Positions 6,115 through 15,180 of a DNA stretch of 16,925 nucleotides are shown here, one piece after another. The translations under genes were made by a program, and so were the position numbers. The stretch is from Marinagarivorans sp. UBA5868 (GTDB taxonomy: Bacteria; Pseudomonadota; Gammaproteobacteria; Pseudomonadales; Cellvibrionaceae), in contig DJFQ01000178.1 of assembly GCA_002432095.1 (NCBI GenBank), forward strand, positions 1 to 16,925, written 5' to 3'. The stretch's first letter is position 1, and every line of letters begins with the position of its first letter. A model generated the notes under the pieces. It worked only from the letters and a program-made list of their open reading frames with translations. It searched no databases and was not told where the DNA came from.

Positions 6115-7950
6115 TTAACCAACGGCGCTCTTAGATTGTTCCATGTGCGCTGCAAACGCTTCGGCAAACCCGCGCTCTAACCGCGTCTGCACGTACCGGC
6201 CTGGCGCATCCGCCAAGGGTGGGTACGCTGCGCTTCCCGGTGGATGTGCGGGTCGCATATCGCCCGAATGGCCCGCCAACCACTGGTGCCAATCCGACCA
6301 CCAGGAACCATTTACCAAAGTGGCCTGCGAAAACCAATCCTCGGGATTATCGGGCAGCGCCGCGCTTATCCAATGTCCGTATTTGCCACGATCTACCGGG
6401 TTAACCACTCCGGCCACGTGACCTGACTCTGTCAGCACGAATTTGACCTGGCCACTTAAAAGAGCGGCGCTGCGATACGCCGCCTGCCAAAGCACAATGT
6501 GATCCGCCTGAGCAGCGAGACAATAAGTGGGAATGTCGATACTACGCAGATCCAGAGCGACATCGCCGATTACAATACCGCCTGCTTCCCGCAGTCGATT
6601 ACCGATGTACATTTGATTCAAATAAAACAAATATGCTGCCGCTGGCAGATTGGTGGAGTCACTGTTCCAATACAAAATATCGAACGGAACCGGGTCTTTA
6701 CCTTTCAGATAATTTTCTACAAAGAACGACCAAAAAAGATTGTTCTCTCTAAGCAAACTGAAACTCAGGGCAAGAATGCGGCCGTCGAGATAACCCTTGG
6801 ATTTTACGCTCTGCTCGATCATGGGCAGCATTTGCGCGTTCATATAATTGCCCACCTCGCCCGGTTCGGAAAAATCGAACAGCGTAGTCAGCAGTGTCAG
6901 CGAATTAATTCGCTCATCCCCTCGGGCTTTTAGATACGCCTGCGTCATGCCCAGCAAAGTGCCACCAACACAGTAGCCAGCGACATTAATCTTGTTGTTT
7001 CCGGCTACTTCCTCCACCACATTCAATGCCGCTATCACGCCATCAAACATGTAATCCTGAAAATCAGTTTCGCCGTAGTTTTCGTCCGGGTTGACCCAGG
7101 AGATCATAAAGACATCAAAGCCCTGGTCCACCAGCCAGCGAACCAGCGATTTTTTGGCATCCAGATCGAGAATGTAATATTTGTTGATAAATGGCGGTGC
7201 GATTAATAGCGGTACCCGGTGCACCTCCTTTTTTTGCGGCGCATAGTGCAGCAACTCGATCAACTGATTGCGAAAAATCACTTTTCCGGGTGTACAAGCG
7301 AGATCTTTCCCAAGCCGAAACGCGTGCATATCCACCTGGGTAATTTTGAAGGCCTCCGCAGGGCTGTTTTCCAGGTCACGAATAAACCGATCGATGCCGC
7401 GCGCCAAACACTCGCCTTCGGTTGTTAGAATTTCCCGGCATACCTCGGGATTGGTCAGCACATAATTGGTCGGGGCCATGGAATTAATTAACTGGCGGGT
7501 ATAAAAGCGTACCTGCTCACCGAGCTTTTGATCATCAAACTGCAATGCATCGACCATTTGCTGCATAAATTCCGCATTGAGCAAATACGCCTGTTTAACA
7601 TAGTTAAAGGCGGGGTTACCCTGCCAGTCGGGGTCGCTAAAACGTTTATCGCCAGCCGACTCCTGAATCAATGGCTCCTGCATTCCTCCCATAAAAGCGC
7701 GAGTGGCGTTGTGCCATAAACGCTGTTGTTTTTCCAAAAACTGCACTTGTTGCTGAAGAAAGGTGCGAGCATCGAGTTTAACTGCGCTGCTCATGGTCTG
7801 AGTCACAGACTGCGCCGGCAAAAAAGGATTGATCGAGCTGGGGATCTGATGTCCGAGCAGTCGTTTGATCACCTCTTGCATCATGGTATTGAACTGCGCT
7901 CCGCAGTCATTCAGATACTGCAAAATCTGCGCGGAATCCTGGTGATTCAC
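6115..7950 (-). CDS. phaC: Class I poly(3-hydroxyalkanoate) synthase
   Basis: Polymerises (R)-3-hydroxyacyl-CoA, here presumably 3-hydroxybutyryl-CoA, releasing CoA; works on the granule surface. The 611-residue protein has an N-terminal regulatory domain (about 1-200) and an alpha/beta-hydrolase catalytic domain. The lipase-like box GYCVGGT puts the nucleophile at Cys327, with Asp483 in QADHIV and His511 in SGHVAG completing the triad. These positions are close to C319/D480/H508 of Ralstonia PhaC. Length and the single-subunit form indicate class I. The start is GTG 7950, with GAGG at 9 nt inside the 15-bp gap after hbdH, so the two genes are probably translationally coupled. The C-terminal 50 residues are Pro/Ala-rich (PAHPPGSAAYPPLADAPGR) and somewhat longer than in Ralstonia. 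Confidence 0.96.
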   Translation of the reverse strand: MNHQDSAQILQYLNDCGAQFNTMMQEVIKRLLGHQIPSSINPFLPAQSVTQTMSSAVKLDARTFLQQQVQFLEKQQRLWHNATRAFMGGMQEPLIQESAGDKRFSDPDWQGNPAFNYVKQAYLLNAEFMQQMVDALQFDDQKLGEQVRFYTRQLINSMAPTNYVLTNPEVCREILTTEGECLARGIDRFIRDLENSPAEAFKITQVDMHAFRLGKDLACTPGKVIFRNQLIELLHYAPQKKEVHRVPLLIAPPFINKYYILDLDAKKSLVRWLVDQGFDVFMISWVNPDENYGETDFQDYMFDGVIAALNVVEEVAGNNKINVAGYCVGGTLLGMTQAYLKARGDERINSLTLLTTLFDFSEPGEVGNYMNAQMLPMIEQSVKSKGYLDGRILALSFSLLRENNLFWSFFVENYLKGKDPVPFDILYWNSDSTNLPAAAYLFYLNQMYIGNRLREAGGIVIGDVALDLRSIDIPTYCLAAQADHIVLWQAAYRSAALLSGQVKFVLTESGHVAGVVNPVDRGKYGHWISAALPDNPEDWFSQATLVNGSWWSDWHQWLAGHSGDMRPAHPPGSAAYPPLADAPGRYVQTRLERGFAEAFAAHMEQSKSAVG

Positions 7951-7965
7951 TTGTGTCGCCCTCGA

Positions 7966-8727
7966 TTAACGAATGGTCCAACCACCATCCAATACCAGTG
8001 TCTGGCCTGTCATATTGCGGGCCGCGTCGGAAATCAAAAAATTCACACTCGCGCTCAGCTCCGCCATTTCAATAAAGGCTTTTTTCGGCATCGGCTCCAG
8101 CATGATGTTGTTGATTACATCCGCTTCGGAAATACCGTGCTCCTGTGCCTGCTGGCGAATCTGATTTTCCACTAGAGGTGTTTTTACATAGGAAGGACAA
8201 ATAGTATTGATAGTGATATCGAACTCGGCGGTTTCCAGCGCGACCACTTTGGAAAATCCCAATAGACCGTGTTTGGCAGCCACATAAGCACTTTTATATG
8301 GGGACGCAACGAGTGCATGTATAGAGCCTATATTGACGATGCGACCAAAACCGCGGGATTTCATTTGCGGCAATAAGCCACGTGTCAACATAGCCGGCCC
8401 CACCAATAACACGTCCGTTAGCAATCGCCACTTATCTGCGGGAAACGCCTCCAGCTTGGCCACGTATTGCAAGCCCGCATTGTTGATCAAAATATCCACC
8501 TCAACGGAACTGACCAAAGCATCGATGTCCTGCTGCTTACTCACATCCAATTTGTGTCCTTCGGCCGTGTAGCCTTCCTGTCGCAACTCTGCGGCAACCG
8601 TCTCCGCGGCAGCGGGATTCAAATCCGTGACCAAAACCTTGAGTCCCTTGTGCGCAAGATCAGTAGCAATGGCTTTGCCTATCCCACTGCCGGCTCCCGT
8701 TACCAAAGCTGTTTTTTGTATCGCCAT
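7966..8727 (-). CDS. hbdH: D-3-hydroxybutyrate dehydrogenase (SDR)
   Basis: Interconverts (R)-3-hydroxybutyrate and acetoacetate with NAD(H), a step of PHB breakdown; cytoplasmic. The 253-residue SDR shows TGAGSGIG (10-17), NNAG (82-85), catalytic Ser135, Tyr148 and Lys152. It also has the substrate-carboxylate ligands known from 3-hydroxybutyrate dehydrogenases: Gln87 in NAGLQYV, His137 in GSIHALV and Lys145 in SPYKSAY. These separate it from PhaB and FabG. ATG 8727 follows a strong purine-rich GAGGGGG site. It sits first in a two-gene operon with phaC, 15 bp apart. The DUF4380 gene ends 52 bp upstream in the same direction, so a longer transcript is possible. An acetoacetyl-CoA reductase role is the main alternative but the residues argue against it. 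Confidence 0.9.
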   Translation of the reverse strand: MAIQKTALVTGAGSGIGKAIATDLAHKGLKVLVTDLNPAAAETVAAELRQEGYTAEGHKLDVSKQQDIDALVSSVEVDILINNAGLQYVAKLEAFPADKWRLLTDVLLVGPAMLTRGLLPQMKSRGFGRIVNIGSIHALVASPYKSAYVAAKHGLLGFSKVVALETAEFDITINTICPSYVKTPLVENQIRQQAQEHGISEADVINNIMLEPMPKKAFIEMAELSASVNFLISDAARNMTGQTLVLDGGWTIR

Positions 8728-8779
8728 AAAGCCCCCTCTTGCCGATAAAGCTAATTTGACGCGAAGCGCCGAAAGCCGC

Positions 8780-9598
8780 TTAAGGTCGATATTGACTCAA
8801 AAGGGCTTTAACTTCGTTAACCAACCGCGTGCTGCCGGCAACGATGGTATCGTCGTGCCATTCCGTCAAATGCCATATCACTTGCCACTCGATACTTTCG
8901 CCCGGTGGAATTACCTCGTAAACACCCTGTTGTTCGATCTCGATATAGGTATGGTATTTGTCGCCATGGGCGTAAATTTCCACCTCTGCCTCTCCAGGCG
9001 CAGTGAGCTCCGCCGGCACCGGCTCGAATTGTTTTACCAACAATAAGCCATTGTTTAAATTGGCCAACCAGCCAGCGGAACCGTTGGCAAACACTTTCTC
9101 GTGATGAGCCTGTTGTTCCGGCCTGTAGCTATGCCAATAAACACCGTTTATGTGTTCTACCTGCCCAGTAGACTGCGACAAGGGCTCGAGCATGCCGGCG
9201 TAAAACGTGATGCCGCCGGCGACCCTGCTGATTTCCCATGGTGCATATTGAACCGCCGTATTGCCGCGATTGCGCATGCTGTAGATGGCAGTCAAACGCC
9301 CCTGGTGAAGCTGAAACCGCTTTACCACCTGTAATCCAGTTTGCTGACACACTGCGCTCTCAACCAGAATCTCCCCTTCACTTTTTGCTACCGAATAAGG
9401 GGCCTTATCGAGGATGTAGGGCGGCGGCCAACCCCAAGCACTTTGTGGGCTAGGCCAGAAAGTGGAGCCGATTTCCGGTTTGTCTTCCGCCAGTGAGTTA
9501 CGACCATTGATGCTGTACTCGATGATGTGGCCACCGAGGTTGGCGTCGACAGCGACCCGATAAGGACCTTCTTCGAGGAAAAGTAAAAGATTGACCAT
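8780..9598 (-). CDS. DUF4380 domain protein, galactose-mutarotase-like fold
   Basis: A 272-residue cytoplasmic protein without signal peptide or membrane segment. Residues 10-35 (EGPYRVAVDANLGGHIIEYS) and the motif TFWPSPQSAWGWPPPY near residues 46-61 are what I recognise from DUF4380 proteins. Their beta-sandwich fold resembles aldose 1-epimerases and carbohydrate-binding domains. No enzymatic activity can be assigned from the sequence. ATG 9598 is the first start matching the domain boundary, although it has no clear Shine-Dalgarno sequence (only GGA 12 nt away). The extension up to 9721 looks non-coding. It is divergent from the cellobiose transporter and phosphorylase genes, so a role in sugar anomer handling is plausible but inferred. 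Alternatively it belongs transcriptionally with hbdH-phaC, 52 bp downstream. Confidence 0.75.
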   Translation of the reverse strand: MVNLLLFLEEGPYRVAVDANLGGHIIEYSINGRNSLAEDKPEIGSTFWPSPQSAWGWPPPYILDKAPYSVAKSEGEILVESAVCQQTGLQVVKRFQLHQGRLTAIYSMRNRGNTAVQYAPWEISRVAGGITFYAGMLEPLSQSTGQVEHINGVYWHSYRPEQQAHHEKVFANGSAGWLANLNNGLLLVKQFEPVPAELTAPGEAEVEIYAHGDKYHTYIEIEQQGVYEVIPPGESIEWQVIWHLTEWHDDTIVAGSTRLVNEVKALLSQYRP

Positions 9599-10015
9599 GT
9601 AATGGTTTGTCCGATTCGTGCAGAAAAATGTGGAAAGTGGCCGCTTCACAAAGGCGCAAACGCTAACACCCGCACCACAGCGCCGCAAGCTGCACATTCC
9701 GCTTGGCGCCGAAGACCACAAGGTCGATCACTAATGCGTTTACGCCATCAGGCAGCACACCTGTCGCTACCTACCCATCCATTAACCTCGGCCTGACGGT
9801 TTTATAGTCAAATGAGCTATTTGTATATTGAGAGCCCGGCAAACGCTCAAATATCGCCCGATTCTGTAGTATGATGCCCGCGTTTTTTTGGGCGACACCG
9901 GGCTGATGGGCGGCGGCACGGTGAATCGATACTCCAGGACCTCAAAAAATACACCTCATGTCCTGTTATCAGGCACTTTACCAACAATAAAGAGAGAATT
10001 TTTTAGGGCCACCCC
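9599..10015. promoter_or_regulatory. Divergent control region between the DUF4380 gene and the cellobiose operon
   Basis: A 417-bp region with no credible gene. It holds two inverted repeats close together: CAAAT-N5-ATTTG at 9809-9823 and TTGAG-N13-CTCAA at 9828-9850. Just downstream is a TATGAT hexamer (9870-9875) that could be the -10 box of the rightward operon, with no good -35 box. The inverted repeats would then cover the -35 area, where an activator or repressor could bind. The presumed leader RNA (about 9882-10015) includes CAGGAC (9935-9940) / GTCCTG (9960-9965) and ends with AGGG before ATG 10016. Confidence 0.45.
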
Positions 10016-11923
10016 ATGCAACTGACGAGTTTCGATTTAGCCATCATCGGCTTCTATTTGGCGACGACCATCGCCATCGGACTGATACTCAAACGCCGCG
10101 CCTCCAAGAACCTCGATTCTTACCTGCTGGGCGGTAAAGAACTGCCTTGGTACATGCTCAGCCTTTCCAATGCCTCGGGGATGTTCGACATCTCCGGCAC
10201 TATGTGGTTGGTGACCTTACTGTTCGTCTACGGCCTTAAAAGCATCTGGATACCCTGGATGTGGCCGGTATTCAACCAGATTTTCCTGATGGTGTTTTTG
10301 TCCGTTTGGCTGCGTCGAAGCAACGTGCTTACCGGCGCCGAGTGGATACGCACACGTTTTGGTGATGACACTGGTGGAACCCTGTCCCACAGCATTGTGG
10401 TGGTGTTTGCGCTTCTCGGCGTTCTCGGTTTTCTCGCTTATGGTTTTGTTGGCATCGGCAAATTTGTTGAAATTTTTGTCCCCTGGAACGTGGTTTCACC
10501 TTATGTTCCTTTCGACATATCGCCTGAGCACGTGCCGCATTTCTACGGAATCATCTTTACCAGTATTGCGACCTTCTACGTGATGCTCGGCGGAATGTTA
10601 AGTATCGTTTGGGCAGACTTTGTGCAGTTCACCATCATGACCTTGTCTGCGGTCGTGATCGCTGGAATTGCCATGGCAAATGTATCGCCGGAAGCGCTGG
10701 CAGCGGCCACGCCTGACGGCTGGAGCAATCCGTTTTTTGGCTGGAACCTAGGGCTGGATTGGACCAATGTGCTGGTTGACGTAAACGACAAGATTGCATC
10801 CGACGGCTATTCGCTGTTCACCATTTTAATGATGATGATGATTTTTAAAGGCGTCTTCATCAGCGCCGCTGGGCCTCAGCCCAATTACGACATGCAAAAG
10901 ATCCTCGCCACCCGCACTCCAAAAGAGGCCGCCTTCATGAGCGGTTTTGTTTCGGTGGTGTTGATGCCCATCCGCTATCTAATGATCACCGGCTTCGCCG
11001 TGCTCGCGCTGGTGTTTTTTCACGAATTGAATCTCGACGCCAGCAAAGGCATCGACTTTGAGCAGATCCTGCCTGCGGCGATACTTCAGTTCGCTCCTCC
11101 GGGTATTCTCGGGTTGCTTCTGGCAGGCCTCCTGGCCGCTTTTATGTCCACGTTTGCTTCCACCGTCAATGCAGCACCCGCTTATTTGGTCAACGACATT
11201 TATAAGCGCTACATCAATCCAAAAGCCTCCGGCAAAACCCTGGTTTATGCCAGCTATCTGGTATCGGTTGGCGTGGTGTTGTTTAGTACTGTAATTGGCC
11301 TCTATATCACCAGCATCAATTCGCTACTGGTGTGGTTGGTTTCAGGTTTGTGGGGTGGGTATACCGCCTCGAACGTTCTCAAGTGGTATTGGTGGCGACT
11401 GAACGGCTGGGGGTATTTCTGGGGCATGGTGGTCGGCCTCGTCTGCGCCCTCGCATTCCCGCCGATATTCGGTATGCTGCTTCCCAACATCGCAGCCGAT
11501 ATACTGCCGCTCTACATGTTCCCGGTGGTGATTCTGATCTCGGGCATCGCCTGTGTCGTCGGCAGCCTGTATTCACAACCGGAAGATGAAGAATTGTTGA
11601 AACGCTTTTATCGCAATGTGCGACCGTGGGGCGTCTGGGGTCCAGTGCTCGAAAAAGTGCAGCGTGACGATCCGGAATTCACCGCCAATCCACATTTTAA
11701 ACGCGATATGTTCAACATCATTTTGGGTACCTGTTTGCAAACCGCGCTGGTCGCCCTGCCGATTTTCATCGTGATCAAAATGCCAACCAATATCTTTATT
11801 GCGGCGGGTGTTATCGCTGTGACCATCGTCATACTGCGAAAAACCTGGTACGCCAATATCGTCAATTGGCCGGCGGAAGAGATTGCACGGGAAAAAGCCC
11901 TCCAACAAGGGGCCGTGAAGTAA
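10016..11923 (+). CDS. Sodium:solute symporter, probably for cellobiose or glucose
   Basis: A 635-residue inner-membrane transporter of the solute:sodium symporter (SSS) family. There are about 13-14 hydrophobic helices, the first at residues 7-25, and no cleavable signal peptide. Family landmarks are DSYLLGGKELPWY at 34-46, WADFVQF near 199-205, GPQPNYDMQK near 286-295, and the signature around 367-398 (LLLAGLLAAFMSTFASTVNA then LVNDIYKRY). The MSTFAST stretch corresponds to the helix that carries sodium-site hydroxyl residues. Length is larger than many SSS members because of the cytoplasmic loop near 530-560. It is followed 63 bp later by cellobiose phosphorylase with no terminator between, so the two are very likely one operon. 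Substrate is inferred from that neighbour; it could also be another beta-glucan disaccharide or glucose. Confidence 0.88.
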   Translation: MQLTSFDLAIIGFYLATTIAIGLILKRRASKNLDSYLLGGKELPWYMLSLSNASGMFDISGTMWLVTLLFVYGLKSIWIPWMWPVFNQIFLMVFLSVWLRRSNVLTGAEWIRTRFGDDTGGTLSHSIVVVFALLGVLGFLAYGFVGIGKFVEIFVPWNVVSPYVPFDISPEHVPHFYGIIFTSIATFYVMLGGMLSIVWADFVQFTIMTLSAVVIAGIAMANVSPEALAAATPDGWSNPFFGWNLGLDWTNVLVDVNDKIASDGYSLFTILMMMMIFKGVFISAAGPQPNYDMQKILATRTPKEAAFMSGFVSVVLMPIRYLMITGFAVLALVFFHELNLDASKGIDFEQILPAAILQFAPPGILGLLLAGLLAAFMSTFASTVNAAPAYLVNDIYKRYINPKASGKTLVYASYLVSVGVVLFSTVIGLYITSINSLLVWLVSGLWGGYTASNVLKWYWWRLNGWGYFWGMVVGLVCALAFPPIFGMLLPNIAADILPLYMFPVVILISGIACVVGSLYSQPEDEELLKRFYRNVRPWGVWGPVLEKVQRDDPEFTANPHFKRDMFNIILGTCLQTALVALPIFIVIKMPTNIFIAAGVIAVTIVILRKTWYANIVNWPAEEIAREKALQQGAVK

Positions 11924-11986
11924 AACATCCATCAACGTCCAGGGATGGAACATTGCTAAAACTGTTCACCAAAAGGTAACGACAAT

Positions 11987-14422
11987 ATGAAATTTGGTCA
12001 TTTTGACGACGTCGCTCGCGAATATGTCATTACGAACCCGCAAACACCGTGGCCGTGGATCAACTATCTTGGCAACGAGGACTTTTTCTCGTTGATTTCC
12101 AACACCGCCGGCGGTTACACGTTTTATAAAGATGCGAAATTCCGTCGTCTGACTCGCTACCGTTACAACAATGTGCCCATCGACAACGGCGGCAAATATT
12201 TCTACATCAATGACGGCGGTGACGTTTGGTCTCCAGGCTGGAAGCCGGTCAAAGCGGACCTGGAAAATTACAGCTGCCGTCACGGTTTGAGTTACACCAA
12301 AATTTCCGGCGAACGTAATGGTATCAAGGCGGAAGCCTTGTATTTCATTCCGCTTGGAACCTGGGCGGAAGTGCAGAAAGTCACCCTCACTAACACTAGT
12401 AACGCGGCGAAAAAATTCAAACTGTTTTCGTTCGTTGAGTGGTGTTTGTGGAACGCGGAAGACGACATGGCGAATTTCCAGCGCAACTTTTCCACCGGTG
12501 AAGTGGAAATTCAGGATTCGGTGATTTATCACAAAACCGAATTCAAAGAGCGCCGCAATCACTACGCTTTCTACAGCGTCAATTCGCCGATCCAAGGCTT
12601 TGATACAGATCGCGAAACCTTTATCGGTTTGTACAACAGTTTCGACCGTCCGAACGTAGTCTTCGAAGGCAAACCGCGCAATTCTGAAGCTCATGGCTGG
12701 TCGCCCATCGCGTCGCACTACCTGGAAGTCGAATTGCAGCCGGGTGAAACCAAAGAATTGGTGTTTGTGCTCGGCTACATCGAAGTCGACAAAGACAATA
12801 AGTGGGAAAGCAAAGGCGTTATCAACAAACAGCCCGCCAAAGATGTCATCGCGCGCTTTGACACAGTTGAGAAGGTCAACGCCGAACTGGAGCGATTGAA
12901 AAATTACTGGAGCAACCTGCTGGCGACTTATCAGCTCAACAGCGGCGACGAGCGTCTGGATCGCATGGTCAACATCTGGAACCAGTACCAGTGCATGGTG
13001 ACCTTCAACATGAGCCGATCGGCTTCTTTCTTCGAGTCCGGTATCGGCCGCGGCATGGGCTTCCGCGATTCCAACCAGGATTTGATCGGTTTCGTGCATC
13101 AGGTACCTGAGCGCGCCAAAGAGCGGATTATCGACATCGCGTCCACACAATTTGAAGACGGCTCGGCTTATCACCAGTACCAACCGCTTACCAAGCGCGG
13201 CAACAACGCCGTCGGCGGCAACTTCAATGACGACCCGCTGTGGCTGATTCTGTCCACCACGGATTACATCAAGGAAACCGGCGACTATTCGATCCTGGAC
13301 GCCAAGGTTCCTTACGACAACGACGAGAGCAAGGCCACTAGCCACTTCGAACACTTGAAGCGCTCCTTCTACTTCACCGTCAACAACCTGGGCCCCCACA
13401 ATTTGCCGCTGATCGGTCGCGCCGACTGGAATGACTGTTTGAACCTCAACTGTTTCTCCAGTGAGCCCAACGAGTCCTTCCAAACCACCAACAACAAAAT
13501 GGGCCGCACTGCTGAGTCTTTGATGATCGCGGGCTTGTTTGTGTTGTACGGCAAAGAGTTCATTAAGCTCTGTAAACAAACCGGCAAAGAAGACGAAGCC
13601 GCCGCCGCGCAGAAACACGTAGATGCCATGATCACGGCTGTTAAGGAACACGGCTGGGACGGCGACTGGTATCTGCGCGCCTACGACTACTACGGCAAAA
13701 AAATCGGCAGCAAAGAGAACGAAGAAGGCAAAATCTTTATCGAATCTCAAGGCTTCTGTGGCATGGCAGGAATCGGTCTGGAAGACGGCATGGTGCACAA
13801 GTCACTGGCATCCGTGAAGGAGTGGCTGGACACACCTTACGGTATCGTCCTGCAGCAACCCGCCTTTACCAAGTACTACATTGAGTACGGGGAAATCTCC
13901 ACCTACCCAGCGGGTTACAAGGAAAATGCCGGTATCTTCTGCCACAACAACCCGTGGATCATGATCGCCGAAACTCTGGTGGGCAATGGCGACCAGGCGT
14001 TCGAGTACTACCGCAAGATCACGCCAGCCTTCCTGGAAGAAATCAGCGATCTGCACAAGGTTGAGCCTTATGTGTACGCGCAAATGATTGCCGGTAAAGA
14101 CGCTTTCAAACCCGGTGAAGCGAAAAACTCCTGGTTGACGGGCACCGCCGCCTGGAACTTCGCCGCCATCACTCAATACATTTTGGGTGTGAAGCCGGAT
14201 TACAACGGTCTGTCGGTCAACCCCTGTATTCCGAAGAGCTGGAAAGGCTTCAAAGTCAGCCGTAAATTCCGCGGGACCACTTACAACATTAATGTGTCCA
14301 ACCCGAGCGGCGTGAGCAAAGGCGTTAAGAGCATTACCCTCAACGGCAAAGCGGTGGAGGGCAATGTACTGCCTATTCTGCCTGCGGGAACCGAAGCGCA
14401 AGTGGAAGTTGTAATGGGCTAA
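11987..14422 (+). CDS. Cellobiose phosphorylase, GH94
   Basis: Inverting phosphorylase that converts cellobiose plus phosphate to alpha-glucose-1-phosphate and glucose, saving one ATP compared with hydrolysis. The 811-residue protein aligns by eye with the 822-residue enzyme of Cellvibrio gilvus throughout: [20 protein letters not shown] at the start, [10 protein letters not shown] near 53-62, [14 protein letters not shown] near 352-365, and [15 protein letters not shown] near 476-490. It contains the general-acid Asp483 and the substrate-site residues Arg360 and Asp365. Domains run N-terminal beta-sandwich, helical linker, (alpha/alpha)6 barrel (about 320-735) and C-terminal beta domain. No signal peptide, so it is cytoplasmic. 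AAGG lies 10 nt before ATG 11987. It is the second gene of the transporter operon and ends in a strong terminator. GH94 also contains chitobiose and cellodextrin phosphorylases, but the close match to the C. gilvus enzyme supports cellobiose. Confidence 0.94.
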   Translation: MKFGHFDDVAREYVITNPQTPWPWINYLGNEDFFSLISNTAGGYTFYKDAKFRRLTRYRYNNVPIDNGGKYFYINDGGDVWSPGWKPVKADLENYSCRHGLSYTKISGERNGIKAEALYFIPLGTWAEVQKVTLTNTSNAAKKFKLFSFVEWCLWNAEDDMANFQRNFSTGEVEIQDSVIYHKTEFKERRNHYAFYSVNSPIQGFDTDRETFIGLYNSFDRPNVVFEGKPRNSEAHGWSPIASHYLEVELQPGETKELVFVLGYIEVDKDNKWESKGVINKQPAKDVIARFDTVEKVNAELERLKNYWSNLLATYQLNSGDERLDRMVNIWNQYQCMVTFNMSRSASFFESGIGRGMGFRDSNQDLIGFVHQVPERAKERIIDIASTQFEDGSAYHQYQPLTKRGNNAVGGNFNDDPLWLILSTTDYIKETGDYSILDAKVPYDNDESKATSHFEHLKRSFYFTVNNLGPHNLPLIGRADWNDCLNLNCFSSEPNESFQTTNNKMGRTAESLMIAGLFVLYGKEFIKLCKQTGKEDEAAAAQKHVDAMITAVKEHGWDGDWYLRAYDYYGKKIGSKENEEGKIFIESQGFCGMAGIGLEDGMVHKSLASVKEWLDTPYGIVLQQPAFTKYYIEYGEISTYPAGYKENAGIFCHNNPWIMIAETLVGNGDQAFEYYRKITPAFLEEISDLHKVEPYVYAQMIAGKDAFKPGEAKNSWLTGTAAWNFAAITQYILGVKPDYNGLSVNPCIPKSWKGFKVSRKFRGTTYNINVSNPSGVSKGVKSITLNGKAVEGNVLPILPAGTEAQVEVVMG

Positions 14423-14443
14423 CCACCATTGCGGCAGATAAAA

Positions 14444-14474
14444 GGCCGGCTCCGCAGGGACCGGCCTTTTTTTT
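14444..14474 (+). terminator. Terminator of the cellobiose operon
   Basis: GGCCGG (14444-14449) pairs with CCGGCC (14461-14466) and is followed by eight Ts (14467-14474). It lies about 20 bp past the GH94 stop codon. Confidence 0.92.
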
Positions 14475-14573
14475 GGCCATCCGGACTAGCCCGGTAAACC
14501 GCTTTCCAATATTTTTTAGCCAATCGGTCGATTTTGGCACCAAAGTCATCAACGTAAACTGTCTCCGACTTCG

Positions 14574-14586
14574 CGGCATTATGCCG
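14574..14586. promoter_or_regulatory. 13-bp palindrome upstream of the coiled-coil gene
   Basis: CGGCAT-T-ATGCCG is a perfect inverted repeat around a single base, 16 bp before the ATG and next to the ribosome binding site. It could be an operator or, in RNA, a leader hairpin. No clear promoter hexamers are visible in 14475-14573. Confidence 0.45.
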
Positions 14587-14602
14587 AATGTGGGAGATCT
14601 AA

Positions 14603-15097
14603 ATGGTTGCCGAACAAACCAGCACCATCACAACACCAAGTTCCGATGCCCAGATGCTGGTGAAATTCCAGGAGCGCTGCCGTCATTTAAACGCAGCGTT
14701 GGAGGCGGAACGCGCTAAAACCAGCAAGTTGCGCCGTTACATCAGCCATCTCAATACCAAAACCGCACCTCCCGCCGAATATCAACAAGAGCAACCTGGC
14801 CTGCAATCACTGGTGTCTGAACAAGCCAAGCTGATTGAGCAGTTGTACGCCGATAACCAAGCATTGCAAGACATCTCTAAAGCTCGTTCTACCCAAAACC
14901 AGCAGCTCATTACGGCCAACGAGAAACTCAAGGCACGCATTATCGAACTGCGTCGTCAGGTGCGTGAATATGCCGAGCGGCAATTGGCCAGCCAGCCAAA
15001 GGCTCGACCGCAGGCTACCAACGCCGCGCCGGTCATGGCGGAAGATGCTCCACGGTCATGGCTGCCAAGTTCTGTCGGGCGATTACTGCACAAATAA
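14603..15097 (+). CDS. Uncharacterised coiled-coil protein
   Basis: I do not recognise this 164-residue protein. It has no signal peptide or membrane helix. Residues about 16-52 (MLVKFQERCRHLNAALEAER at the start) and about 72-132 (SLVSEQAKLIEQLYADNQ, then AKARI-like Leu/Ile/Glu/Arg heptads) are strongly predicted coiled coil, joined by a Pro/Gln-rich linker TAPPAEYQQEQPG. A low-complexity Ala/Pro stretch follows, then a short tail ending SWLPSSVGRLLHK that may form an amphipathic helix. ATG 14603 has GGGAG at 6-nt spacing. It stands alone between the cellobiose operon terminator and the convergent ygfX, with a palindrome before it and a stem-loop behind it. A structural, scaffold or protein-interaction role is plausible, but nothing in the sequence assigns a function. 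Confidence 0.8.
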   Translation: MVAEQTSTITTPSSDAQMLVKFQERCRHLNAALEAERAKTSKLRRYISHLNTKTAPPAEYQQEQPGLQSLVSEQAKLIEQLYADNQALQDISKARSTQNQQLITANEKLKARIIELRRQVREYAERQLASQPKARPQATNAAPVMAEDAPRSWLPSSVGRLLHK

Positions 15098-15100
15098 AAC

Positions 15101-15123
15101 ATCGCGTCCGGACATGTCGCGAT
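15101..15123. other. Stem-loop just behind the coiled-coil gene
   Basis: ATCGCG (15101-15106) and CGCGAT (15118-15123) form a 6-bp stem starting 3 bp past the stop. Read leftward it is followed by GTTTTATTT, so it may help end the ygfX transcript. Read rightward there is no T run. Confidence 0.4.
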
Positions 15124-15180
15124 AGTTAAAAGAAGAAGGGAATCGAAGAAACAAGGTGTTGTTGTGGAGAAGTGGGTGGT

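Noticed and set aside
7893..7907. ACTGC-N5-GCAGT inside the phaC coding start, resembling a PhaR site
   Set aside because: The spacer is 5 rather than 3-4 bases and the sequence is within conserved coding codons, so I do not count it as an operator.
11966..13798. A 610-codon leftward open frame antisense to the cellobiose phosphorylase gene
   Set aside because: The forward strand encodes an unmistakable GH94 enzyme across the same stretch. The antisense product is a mirror of its codon bias (runs of Val, Phe, Ala), has no recognisable domain, and a similar 199-codon antisense frame follows.
14530..14560. TTTTGGCACC as a possible sigma54 -24 element before the coiled-coil gene
   Set aside because: The matching GC of the -12 element is missing at the required spacing.
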